Both the position numbers and the translations under genes were made by a program. A DNA stretch of 6,314 nucleotides from an uncultured bacterium. Its GTDB lineage: Bacteria; Bacteroidota; Ignavibacteria; Ignavibacteriales; Melioribacteraceae. The notes beneath the pieces are model-generated. The model saw only the letters and a program-made list of their open reading frames with translations. It was not told the origin of the DNA and searched no databases. This document shows, in pieces, positions 1 through 6,314 of this stretch; position 1 is the first letter of the stretch; every line of letters starts with the position of its first letter. The stretch lies in the NCBI GenBank assembly GCA_937936675.1, contig CALDDL010000222.1:1-6314 (forward strand). Reading direction: 5' to 3'.

Positions 1-2565
1 AATATCACCGGAGGTCAAGAACGTGAAGTAAGAGTAGTTCTTGATAATAAAGAAGTTTATCAAAATTTCATTTCGCTTCCGCAGCTTCTTGGTGTTCTTC
101 AGATGCATAATATGAATCTTCCGGGAGGTTATTTCCAGGTAAATGATCAAGAGTTTACAGTTCGTTTAGATGGTGAATTTCACGATTTGCAATCGATTCG
201 CGATCTACTCATTCCAACGCCTTTCGGTAATAAAAAACTTTCACAGATTGCTAAAGTGGAAGACTCCGGAAAAGATATCCGCCAGAGAGCAGTTTATTAT
301 AACGTAAAGGAAAACGTTAGAAATGAAAACGTAGTTCGTCTTGGTCTTATTAAAAGCCAAGAAGGTAATGCAGTTGAAGTGGCAGATGAAGTAAGAGCAC
401 GTTTACCCGAGATTCAGCAGCTCCTTCCTCAAGGTTCTGATTTGGAAGTAGTAACCGATCATACAACTTATATTCGGTCAACTGTCGATGATACTATGGG
501 TAATATCATTCTCGGCGTGATTTTTACGGCAATAGTATTATTAATATTCCTTACACATTTAAGATCGACAATGATTGTAGCCATTACGATGCCTGCTGCA
601 ATTATATCGACTTTCTTATTCTTCCAATTAACAGACCTAACGCTGAATATGATGACTCTTATGGGTATCTCGGTTACCATAGGCGTGCTCGTGGCGAATT
701 CTGTTGTTGTGCTAGAAAATATATTCAGGCATAAAGCTCTCGGTAAGAATAATAAAGATGCCGCTTTAATTGGTACAAATGAAGTAACCGTAGCTGTATT
801 AGCATCCACAATGACCAACCTTGTTGTATTTCTTCCAATAGCCACAATGTCTTCGATGGTTGGAATGTTCTTACGTGAATTAGCTTTAGCAGCTACCTAT
901 GCTACTCTTTTTTCACTCGTATTCTCTTTTACTCTTACTCCTATGCTCGCATCATTAATGCTTGGTAAAAAAGAGAAGGAAGGAAAAATTGCAGCCAGAT
1001 TAAATAAAACTTATGATTCATGGGATGCAAAATATAAATCGCTCTTAGCCGGCATGTTAAAGAGCAAAAAAAGAGCTGCTCTAATTGTTGCGGGATCGTT
1101 CTTATTATTTATAGTTGTAATGATGACTTTAGGTCCACGGATCGGATTTGAATTTTCACCTGCTTCCGATGATGGTAAAATAAAAATTGAAGTGGAACTC
1201 CCTGAAGGATTTAATTTAAGTGAGACTGCAAATGTACTTAAGCAGATTGAAGACAAAATAAAAAATCATCCCGAAGTAAAACAGATGCTTACTACATTAG
1301 GAAAGAAGAGCGATCTTGATGTAGGTACTAATATGGCAATAATGGACGTTGAACTAACGGATGCCAACGAAAGAGACTTGAATCTAGATGAAATGATTTC
1401 ACAATTTATAAAGGATTTATCTGCCGTACCAAATGCTTCAATTACGGTTGCTACCGGTTCGGGAATGGGTATGGGAGGCTCTCCTATTCAATTATATCTT
1501 CAAGGACAGGATCTTGAAAAATTAGAGGAGCTAAAAGTAGATATAATTAATAAATTAAAAGATGTACCGGGATTGATAAATTTCGATAACTCATCACGAG
1601 CCGGAAAACCAGAAATAACGATAAAACCGAAACGTGAAATACTTGCCGATGTAGGATTAACCGAACAAGAGATTGCATATACGATGCGTGCATCAGTAGA
1701 AGGATTGGAATCTTCAAAATATCGAGAAGCCGGTAATGAATATGATATTACAGTTACGATGGAAGATGATGCAGTTGATACGCCGGAGAAGATCGCAAAT
1801 ATTCCGGTTGTTTCTTCCAAAGGAGTTGTTTATCGATTAGCTCAATTAGCAGATATCAATTATACACGCGGATTTACTAAAATTCTACATAGAGATAAAT
1901 TTACATCAATACAGTTTACTGGTGCTTCAGCTCCGGGAGTACCCTTAGGTAATGTAACGAGTGAAATAGATTCCAGATTGGAAACCCTTGAATTACCAGC
2001 CGGTTATAGATTAAGTTGGGGCGGTAATACAAAAATGATGAATGACATGGTTAATGATATGGCTTTTGCATTCTTTTTGGCTATGATCCTTACTTATATG
2101 CTATTAGCAGCGCTTCTTGAAAGCTTCTCGCAGCCAATTTACATTTTAATGACTATGCCGCTTGCTATGATCGGTGTGATATCAATTTTATTTATGACGA
2201 GTATTTCATTCGGTATTACATCATTAATGGGTATAATTATGTTAGTTGGTATCGTTGTTAATAATGCGATTTTAATGCTTGACTATGCCAATCAATTGGT
2301 AAGAGAAAATGAATTGTCAATGAAAGATGCTTTGATCGAAGCATGCCCGACAAAATTAAAACCTATTTTAATGTCAACTTTAGCCTTAATATTAGGTATG
2401 TTGCCAATGGCAGTAGGTATAGGAAGCGCAGGTAAAGAGATGAGAATGGCTCTCGGTGTAGTGAGTGTTGGCGGTTTAATTGTTTCTACTATTCTTACTC
2501 TTATCGTAATACCTTCTATGGTTTACTTATTTACTCGAAGAAAGAAAGATAGAAAAGCAGTATAA
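1..2565 (+). CDS. RND family efflux permease (HAE-1/AcrB-like), 5'-truncated by window edge
   Basis: Inner-membrane subunit of a tripartite RND efflux pump, normally a trimer working with a periplasmic adaptor and a TolC-like outer-membrane channel; neither partner is visible here. The frame is open from base 1, so the true start lies upstream; the ATG at 103 is internal. The 854 visible residues compare with about 1,030-1,050 for the family. Predicted membrane segments, numbering base 1 as residue 1: TM2 168-187, TM3 191-211, TM4 217-241, TM5 262-284, TM6 294-320, TM7 358-378, then a large periplasmic loop 379-686, TM8 687-707, TM9 713-735, TM10 738-761, TM11 788-808, TM12 816-844, and a basic cytoplasmic tail. 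TM4 reads GVLVANSVVVLEN where AcrB has the Asp407-Asp408 relay, giving Ala232-Asn233. TM10 reads GIVVNNAILMLDY, so AcrB Lys940 corresponds to Asn754. AcrB Arg971 corresponds to Lys785. Family assignment is firm; substrate is unknown, and the absence of charged TM4 residues argues against a metal (HME) pump. Confidence 0.95.
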   Translation, partial: NITGGQEREVRVVLDNKEVYQNFISLPQLLGVLQMHNMNLPGGYFQVNDQEFTVRLDGEFHDLQSIRDLLIPTPFGNKKLSQIAKVEDSGKDIRQRAVYYNVKENVRNENVVRLGLIKSQEGNAVEVADEVRARLPEIQQLLPQGSDLEVVTDHTTYIRSTVDDTMGNIILGVIFTAIVLLIFLTHLRSTMIVAITMPAAIISTFLFFQLTDLTLNMMTLMGISVTIGVLVANSVVVLENIFRHKALGKNNKDAALIGTNEVTVAVLASTMTNLVVFLPIATMSSMVGMFLRELALAATYATLFSLVFSFTLTPMLASLMLGKKEKEGKIAARLNKTYDSWDAKYKSLLAGMLKSKKRAALIVAGSFLLFIVVMMTLGPRIGFEFSPASDDGKIKIEVELPEGFNLSETANVLKQIEDKIKNHPEVKQMLTTLGKKSDLDVGTNMAIMDVELTDANERDLNLDEMISQFIKDLSAVPNASITVATGSGMGMGGSPIQLYLQGQDLEKLEELKVDIINKLKDVPGLINFDNSSRAGKPEITIKPKREILADVGLTEQEIAYTMRASVEGLESSKYREAGNEYDITVTMEDDAVDTPEKIANIPVVSSKGVVYRLAQLADINYTRGFTKILHRDKFTSIQFTGASAPGVPLGNVTSEIDSRLETLELPAGYRLSWGGNTKMMNDMVNDMAFAFFLAMILTYMLLAALLESFSQPIYILMTMPLAMIGVISILFMTSISFGITSLMGIIMLVGIVVNNAILMLDYANQLVRENELSMKDALIEACPTKLKPILMSTLALILGMLPMAVGIGSAGKEMRMALGVVSVGGLIVSTILTLIVIPSMVYLFTRRKKDRKAV

Positions 2566-2585
2566 GTTAATTTATAAATATTAGC

Positions 2586-2589
2586 GGAG
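2586..2589 (+). promoter_or_regulatory. Shine-Dalgarno site deciding the start of the crotonase-like gene
   Basis: GGAG lies 5 nt before the ATG at 2595. An in-frame GTG at 2589 overlaps this motif and would have no ribosome site of its own at proper spacing, so ATG 2595 is the better start. This shows that at least some genes of this organism use a Shine-Dalgarno sequence. Confidence 0.65.
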
Positions 2590-2594
2590 TGATT

Positions 2595-3368
2595 ATGAAC
2601 ACTACAAAGATAGGATTTGAAATTGACGGAATTACCGGTTATACGGAAGGATATCTTGGAATACTAAGAGTTACCAAGAATGTGTTTAATCTTCTTTCAA
2701 ATACCGAAAGAAATAATGACATGCTTCCTTGGTTCGACGAACTTGAACAGAACAATGAAATCAAGGGTGTAATGGTAATTAATGAAGGAGATTGTTTCGG
2801 ACCGAAGGAATACAGCAAATTTCTTTCTTCGATTTCGGGTATTGAAATGGATGAAGCTAATCCGCATTTGATTACTAAATTTACTCGCTCTGATATCCGT
2901 GCTATCGAAATTAATATGCTGGTAAATATCGTTAGAAAAGTATCTCATTTTAATAAGATATTTATTACTGCATTCAGGGGCGGAATCGTTACTCCAATAT
3001 TCGGAACTTCATTGGCAGCAGATTTCAGACTCGCTTCCGAAAATACTTACTATTCATTATCGCATGCTAAATATGGTCTTCATGCAAGTGGAGCTCTCCC
3101 TTTCTATCTCCCTAAATATATGAGCATCGGGAAAGCTAATGAATACTTAATCAATGGCGGCGAAATTTCTGCTCTTGATGCACTTAATCTCTGGATTGTT
3201 AATGAAGTCTATCGCGAAGATGAGTTTGAAGCTAAAAGTTTCGATTTCGCTCGAAAGACTTGTGATAAACCATTGAACTTTATCAGAAGTTCGAAATCAC
3301 TTATTCATTGCTATAGCCGAAATCTGGAACGATTTCTAGAGAATGAATCTAATTTCTTATATCAATAA
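2595..3368 (+). CDS. Crotonase-fold (enoyl-CoA hydratase/isomerase-like) protein, probably without classical catalytic residues
   Basis: 257 residues from ATG 2595, about the usual length of a single-domain crotonase (roughly 255-270). No signal peptide or membrane segment is seen, so it is probably cytoplasmic. Family evidence is strongest in residues 120-206: the strand-turn FITAFRGG (123-130), then FGTSLAADFRLASENTYYS (136-154, the equivalent of the GGGxELAxxCDxxxA block), the YGLHASGALPFYLPKYMSIGKANEYLINGG stretch (160-189) and ISALDALNLWIVNEV (191-205). An ungapped comparison with rat mitochondrial enoyl-CoA hydratase puts Gly137 at catalytic Glu144, His157 at catalytic Glu164 and Pro134 at the oxyanion-hole Gly141. 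Ordinary hydratase activity therefore looks unlikely. It could be a divergent enzyme with other catalytic residues, or an acyl-CoA-binding or scaffold protein. It lies 29 nt after the RND permease with no terminator between, suggesting co-transcription. The fold is well supported; the function is unknown. Confidence 0.85.
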   Translation: MNTTKIGFEIDGITGYTEGYLGILRVTKNVFNLLSNTERNNDMLPWFDELEQNNEIKGVMVINEGDCFGPKEYSKFLSSISGIEMDEANPHLITKFTRSDIRAIEINMLVNIVRKVSHFNKIFITAFRGGIVTPIFGTSLAADFRLASENTYYSLSHAKYGLHASGALPFYLPKYMSIGKANEYLINGGEISALDALNLWIVNEVYREDEFEAKSFDFARKTCDKPLNFIRSSKSLIHCYSRNLERFLENESNFLYQ

Positions 3369-3393
3369 CCAAGATGATATAATAGTAAAATTG

Positions 3394-3427
3394 AAGGAGT
3401 TATAATTAATTTTATAACTCCTTTTTT
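3394..3427 (+). terminator. Rho-independent terminator after the RND/crotonase pair
   Basis: A perfect 12-bp stem (AAGGAGTTATAA at 3394-3405 with TTATAACTCCTT at 3412-3423) closes a 6-nt loop, TTAATT. A run of six T follows on the + strand (3422-3427, the first two in the stem). It begins 25 nt after the crotonase stop. On the - strand the stem is preceded by an A run and followed by TTCAATTTTAC, so it may also weakly terminate alaS transcripts. Confidence 0.88.
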
Positions 3428-3436
3428 AATATTATT

Positions 3437-3458
3437 TCCTCGCTTATTTTTACGAGGA
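3437..3458. terminator. Weaker hairpin in the convergent intergenic region, possible second terminator
   Basis: TCCTCG (3437-3442) pairs with CGAGGA (3453-3458) around a 10-nt loop. On the + strand it is followed by a T-rich stretch, TTTTGATTCTTTT. On the - strand, where it would serve alaS (stop at 3498), the stem gains one G-U pair but is followed by an A/T mixture rather than a clear T run. The orientation is therefore undecided. Confidence 0.35.
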
Positions 3459-3497
3459 TTTTGATTCTTTTAATTGCTCTATTCGACTTAGCCGGTA

Positions 3498-6089
3498 TTA
3501 AAGTTTGCTGATGTATTCACTAAAGAACGAAATTGCTTCATCGATCTTGTGAATATCCTTACCGCCGGCTGTGGCAAGATGAGGTCTTCCTCCACCTCCT
3601 CCGCCAAGAATCTTTGCAACTTCACCAACTATCTTACCCGCAGACAATTTTTTCTCTTTAATAAGATCATCGCTCACTACCGCCACCACACCAACTTTAT
3701 CCTCAATAGCTGAAATTAAGAGACCGATTCCGCTATTCATTTTCATTCTTAATTCATCACCCATCGATTTAAGTTCATCCATCGATTCGGCAACCACAAT
3801 TGATTTAAAAATTTTATACGAGCCTGCTGTTTCACCTGATTTTATTATCGAATCGATACCACTAAGTTTCTCTTTTAGTTTTATTTCTGCTAATTCTTTT
3901 TCAAGTTTCTTTTTCTCATCATGAAGAGAATGATATTTATTTTCTGCTTCTAAAAGTTTTGTTTCCTGATCATGAATATATTTTTCTACTCCCGCACCTG
4001 TAACAGCTTCAATTCTTCTTACGCCGCTTGCTATAGAAGTCTCATTAATTATTTTAAGCATTCCAATCTGTGAGCTATTATGAACGTGAGTACCGCCGCA
4101 GAACTCTAATGTATAGTCCCCAAACTGAACTACATTTACCTTATCACCATACTTATCACCAAAGAACATCAAAGCACCCATCTTCTTTGCATCTTCAAAA
4201 GGAGTATTCTTGTGATGCGTCATCGGCATATTTTCTCTGAGTTTTTCATTAATTAATAATTCTATCTCTTTTAGTTCTTCGGGTTTCACTTTCTCGAAAT
4301 GTGTGAAATCAAAACGGAGATGATCTGGTCCTACATAAGAACCCGCTTGCTGAACATGTGCACCAAGAACAGTACGAAGAGCGGTATGAAGAAAATGAGT
4401 AGCCGAGTGATTCCGCATTATATCCCACCTTCTTTTTGAATCTACCTTTGCCATCGCTTTCATACCTTTTTCAATTTTTACATTTCCGGTGTTTTCAACA
4501 ATATGTACAAATTGATTTTGAATTTTCACTACATCGATAACGGTGAGTTCAGCACCGGCGATTGTTAAAGAACCTGTATCACTTGCCTGTCCGCCCGATT
4601 CAGCATAGAATGGTGTTCTATCTAAGACAATTACTCTATTGACTTCAATCACCGTTGTAAATATAATTTCCGATTCAGATTCTAATACTTCATAACCAAG
4701 AAATTGAGTAGGTATATCGGAATTCAAATTTAGTTCAGCTAGTTTTTCGGATAAAGAAGCACCACCGGCAAGTTTGTCTTTAGTCGATTTACGTGCTCTC
4801 TCTTTTTGTTGATTCATGTATTTATTAAATCCCGTTTCATCAACGTTCATTCCTTTTTCACGTGCCATCACATTTGTAAGGTCGAACGGGAATCCATAAG
4901 TATCATATAACTTAAAAACATCCTCACCGGGAATAATATTAGTTTTCTTTACTTCCGCTTTAGAAGTAATATTTTCAAATAGTTCAATTCCGCGATCCAA
5001 AGTAGAATTAAAACTTTCTTCTTCGGCTTTAATTATTTTTTCTATATTACTTTGATTCGTTTTCAGCTCAGGAAAAACATGCGACATATTCTCGACTAGC
5101 ACATTTACCAACTTAAACATAAACGGTTCGGTAAGATTTAATTTTCTTCCGTATCGAGCTGCCCTTCTTAGCAGTCGTCTGAGCACATAACCACGTCCTT
5201 CATTGCCCGGCATAGCTCCATCGGCTATTGCAAAGGTCAATGCTCTTACGTGATCCGCAATTACCCTCATTGAGATCATATCGATCTCTTTTTCATAGTT
5301 TATTGAGCTAATTTTTTCGATTTCCGAAATTAATGGTGTGAATACGTCAGTATCATAATTCGATCTTTTGCCTTGCATAACTGCACATAATCTTTCAAAA
5401 CCCATTCCCGTATCCACATGCTTTGAAGGCAATTCATTTAATTTGCCGGTTTCATCTCGATTATATTGAATGAAAACGAGATTCCAAATTTCTATGCAGT
5501 CTGCCGTTCCTGCATTCACATAATCGGGGTTATCATAATCATCTGCGAGATTGATATGTATTTCGGAGCAAGGTCCACAAGGACCGGTTTCACCCATCTC
5601 CCAGAAATTATCTTTTTCATCGAATCGTAAAATATGTTCAGGATTAATATCTGTCTTTGTTTTCCATAATTCAAAAGCTTCATCATCGGTTCTATATACT
5701 GTTGCAAAAAGTCGCTCTTTAGGAAGTTTAAATCTATCAGTCAATATTTCCCATGCCCAGATAATTGCTTCTTCTTTATAATAATCACCGAATGACCAAT
5801 TACCCAGCATTTCAAAAAATGTATGGTGATAGGTATCGTAACCCACTTCTTCAAGATCGTTATGTTTGCCGCTTACTCGGATACATTTCTGCGTATCGAC
5901 TGCTCGCTTATAATCTCTTTTTCCTGTTCCAAGAAAAACATCTTTAAATTGATTCATACCTGCATTTGTAAATAGCAGAGTTGGATCATCATAAGGAACC
6001 ACGGGCGCGCTTGGAACTACTTTATGATTTTTCTCTTTAAAAAATTCAAAAAACTCGTTTCTAATATCGTTCGATCTCATTTTTGCCAT
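3498..6089 (-). CDS. alaS: Alanyl-tRNA synthetase
   Basis: Class II aminoacyl-tRNA synthetase that charges tRNA-Ala in the cytoplasm and hydrolyses mischarged Ser/Gly-tRNA-Ala. The 863 residues compare with 876 in E. coli, so it is complete. Catalytic domain: FTNAGMNQFKDVFLG (40-54), KCIRVSGKHNDLEEVG (68-83, Arg71), motif 2 HHTFFEMLGNWSFGDYYK (88-105), ETGPCGPCSEIH (167-178), VDTGMGFER (225-233) and motif 3 GRGYVLRR (298-305). The tRNA-recognition region follows. In the editing domain the zinc ligands are all present: HSATH (His561, His565) and CGGTH (Cys664, His668), followed by SGVRRIEAVTG (688-698). A coiled-coil-like charged segment at about 708-742 leads to the C-Ala/DHHA1 domain, with the Gly-rich GGGGGGRPHLATAGG at 829-843. 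The start is taken at ATG 6089; a second in-frame ATG at 6080 would remove only three residues, and neither has a Shine-Dalgarno sequence. The gene is convergent with the crotonase gene and divergent from the sigma-factor gene. Nothing is missing. Confidence 0.98.
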   Translation of the reverse strand: MAKMRSNDIRNEFFEFFKEKNHKVVPSAPVVPYDDPTLLFTNAGMNQFKDVFLGTGKRDYKRAVDTQKCIRVSGKHNDLEEVGYDTYHHTFFEMLGNWSFGDYYKEEAIIWAWEILTDRFKLPKERLFATVYRTDDEAFELWKTKTDINPEHILRFDEKDNFWEMGETGPCGPCSEIHINLADDYDNPDYVNAGTADCIEIWNLVFIQYNRDETGKLNELPSKHVDTGMGFERLCAVMQGKRSNYDTDVFTPLISEIEKISSINYEKEIDMISMRVIADHVRALTFAIADGAMPGNEGRGYVLRRLLRRAARYGRKLNLTEPFMFKLVNVLVENMSHVFPELKTNQSNIEKIIKAEEESFNSTLDRGIELFENITSKAEVKKTNIIPGEDVFKLYDTYGFPFDLTNVMAREKGMNVDETGFNKYMNQQKERARKSTKDKLAGGASLSEKLAELNLNSDIPTQFLGYEVLESESEIIFTTVIEVNRVIVLDRTPFYAESGGQASDTGSLTIAGAELTVIDVVKIQNQFVHIVENTGNVKIEKGMKAMAKVDSKRRWDIMRNHSATHFLHTALRTVLGAHVQQAGSYVGPDHLRFDFTHFEKVKPEELKEIELLINEKLRENMPMTHHKNTPFEDAKKMGALMFFGDKYGDKVNVVQFGDYTLEFCGGTHVHNSSQIGMLKIINETSIASGVRRIEAVTGAGVEKYIHDQETKLLEAENKYHSLHDEKKKLEKELAEIKLKEKLSGIDSIIKSGETAGSYKIFKSIVVAESMDELKSMGDELRMKMNSGIGLLISAIEDKVGVVAVVSDDLIKEKKLSAGKIVGEVAKILGGGGGGRPHLATAGGKDIHKIDEAISFFSEYISKL

Positions 6090-6109
6090 ACAATTATTAT
6101 TAAAGTGTG

Positions 6110-6117
6110 AAAATATA
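6110..6117 (-). promoter_or_regulatory. alaS: Candidate promoter -10/-7 element for alaS
   Basis: On the - strand this reads TATATTTT, one base from the Bacteroidota -7 consensus TAnnTTTG and also acceptable as a sigma-70 -10 (TATATT). It would give a leader of roughly 10-15 nt before the ATG at 6089. No convincing -35 or -33 element is seen at the proper distance, and the region is AT-rich, so chance similarity is possible. Confidence 0.3.
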
Positions 6118-6171
6118 CTAAAAACAAGCGGAAACTTTAAAATTAAGTACTACTTTTCAAAAGAATTTGTT

Positions 6172-6179
6172 TATTTTTG
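6172..6179 (+). promoter_or_regulatory. Candidate Bacteroidota-type -7 element upstream of the ECF sigma gene
   Basis: TATTTTTG matches the Bacteroidota -7 consensus TAnnTTTG exactly. It would start transcription near 6185, leaving about 40 nt of leader before the TTG at 6226. The matching TTTG -33 box is absent at the usual distance; the nearest TTTG, at 6166, is too close. It competes with the sigma-70-like pair at 6195-6222. Confidence 0.3.
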
Positions 6180-6194
6180 CTTTTAATATTAGGT

Positions 6195-6222
6195 TTGACT
6201 GTTAACAATTTAATTCTATAAA
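6195..6222 (+). promoter_or_regulatory. Sigma-70-like -35/-10 pair upstream of the ECF sigma gene
   Basis: TTGACT (6195-6200) and TATAAA (6217-6222) each differ by one base from TTGACA and TATAAT, with 16 bp between them. The predicted transcription start is near 6229, just inside the proposed TTG start at 6226. Either this is not the promoter in use, or the coding start lies further in. Confidence 0.4.
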
Positions 6223-6225
6223 ACA

Positions 6226-6314
6226 TTGAACAAATATAAGAGTTTAAACGATCTTGAATTGATGCAGGAGATAGCACGGTTAGAATCGCGGGCACTAGAA
6301 GAATTATACGACCG
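6226..6314 (+). CDS. Probable ECF-family RNA polymerase sigma factor, N-terminal fragment cut by window edge
   Basis: The frame from TTG 6226 to the window end gives about 30 residues including SLNDLELMQEIARLES and then RALEELYDR. This matches the N-terminal pattern of ECF sigma-70 proteins (sDeeLm..ia.gde.AleeLydrY), just before sigma region 2. A stop at 6211-6213 bounds the frame upstream. The only ATG, at 6262, would cut into the conserved segment, so the non-ATG start TTG 6226 is preferred, although no Shine-Dalgarno sequence precedes it. ECF factors redirect RNA polymerase to stress or envelope genes, often under an anti-sigma factor encoded next door; that neighbour would lie outside the window. 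The gene is divergent from alaS. The call rests on a short segment, so family confidence is moderate and the start is uncertain. Confidence 0.6.
   Translation, partial: MNKYKSLNDLELMQEIARLESRALEELYD

Noticed and set aside
468..845. Open frame on the - strand opposite the RND gene
   Set aside because: It lies wholly inside a well-supported coding region, shows no recognisable motif, and mirrors the membrane-segment codons of the sense strand. The other antisense frames inside the RND gene, the crotonase gene and alaS were dropped for the same reason.
1459..1488. Met/Gly-rich segment (SGMGMGGSP) in the RND periplasmic loop as a metal-binding motif
   Set aside because: A Gly-rich loop before SPIQ is common in HAE-1 permeases at this place, and two or three Met residues are not enough to argue for metal binding.
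103..2565. Taking the ATG at 103 as the real start of the RND gene
   Set aside because: The frame is open back to base 1, and the translated residues before 103 (GGQEREVRVVLD and onward) match the RND porter domain, so the gene is cut by the window edge.
2589..2594. GTG at 2589 as start of the crotonase-like gene
   Set aside because: It overlaps the GGAG ribosome site, which is correctly spaced for the ATG at 2595.
3588..3605. Run of six glycine codons in alaS as a possible repeat expansion or assembly artefact
   Set aside because: The Gly-rich segment before RPHLATAGG is a normal conserved feature of the alanyl-tRNA synthetase C-terminal domain.
5551..5947. Two short + strand frames and one - strand frame within alaS
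   Set aside because: They overlap the conserved catalytic domain of alaS, have no ribosome site of note and no family signature.
6231..6238. TATATTTG on the - strand as a distant alaS promoter (-7 element)
   Set aside because: It matches TAnnTTTG exactly but lies inside the start of the sigma-factor gene, has no -33 TTTG at the right distance, and would give a leader of more than 130 nt. It is probably chance in AT-rich DNA.

Overview
The window is AT-rich bacterial DNA holding four genes, two of them cut by the window edges. Low GC, TAA stops, an alanyl-tRNA synthetase of the 'HHTFFEMLGNWSFGDYYK' type and an ECF sigma factor suggest a Gram-negative member of the Bacteroidota/Chlorobi/Ignavibacteria (FCB) group. 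That placement is inferred from general appearance, not from a database search. An RND pump of this type implies an outer membrane.

Layout. (1) Positions 1-2565, + strand: the C-terminal ~854 residues of an RND (HAE-1/AcrB-like) inner-membrane efflux permease, whose first ~175-190 residues lie before the window. (2) 2595-3368, + strand: a 257-residue crotonase-fold (enoyl-CoA hydratase/isomerase-like) protein, 29 nt behind the pump and probably in the same transcript. (3) 3369-3497: a convergent intergenic region with a strong rho-independent terminator (12-bp stem plus T run) and a second, weaker hairpin. (4) 3498-6089, - strand: a complete alaS, 863 residues, with all expected catalytic and editing motifs. 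(5) 6090-6225: a divergent intergenic region with candidate promoters. (6) 6226-6314, + strand: the first ~30 codons of a probable ECF sigma factor, running off the right edge.

How it fits together. alaS is a housekeeping gene and looks ordinary. The + strand pair at the left is the unusual part. The RND permease has lost the residues of the canonical proton relay: the TM4 Asp-Asp pair reads Ala-Asn, and the TM10 Lys reads Asn. The following crotonase-like protein has neither catalytic Glu of classical enoyl-CoA hydratases and appears to have a Pro at an oxyanion-hole position. A pump without its usual energising residues, followed directly by a crotonase-fold protein without its usual catalytic residues, is the best candidate here for something undescribed. 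The sequence alone does not prove a shared function. No tRNA, rRNA, CRISPR array, insertion sequence or prophage gene was seen.
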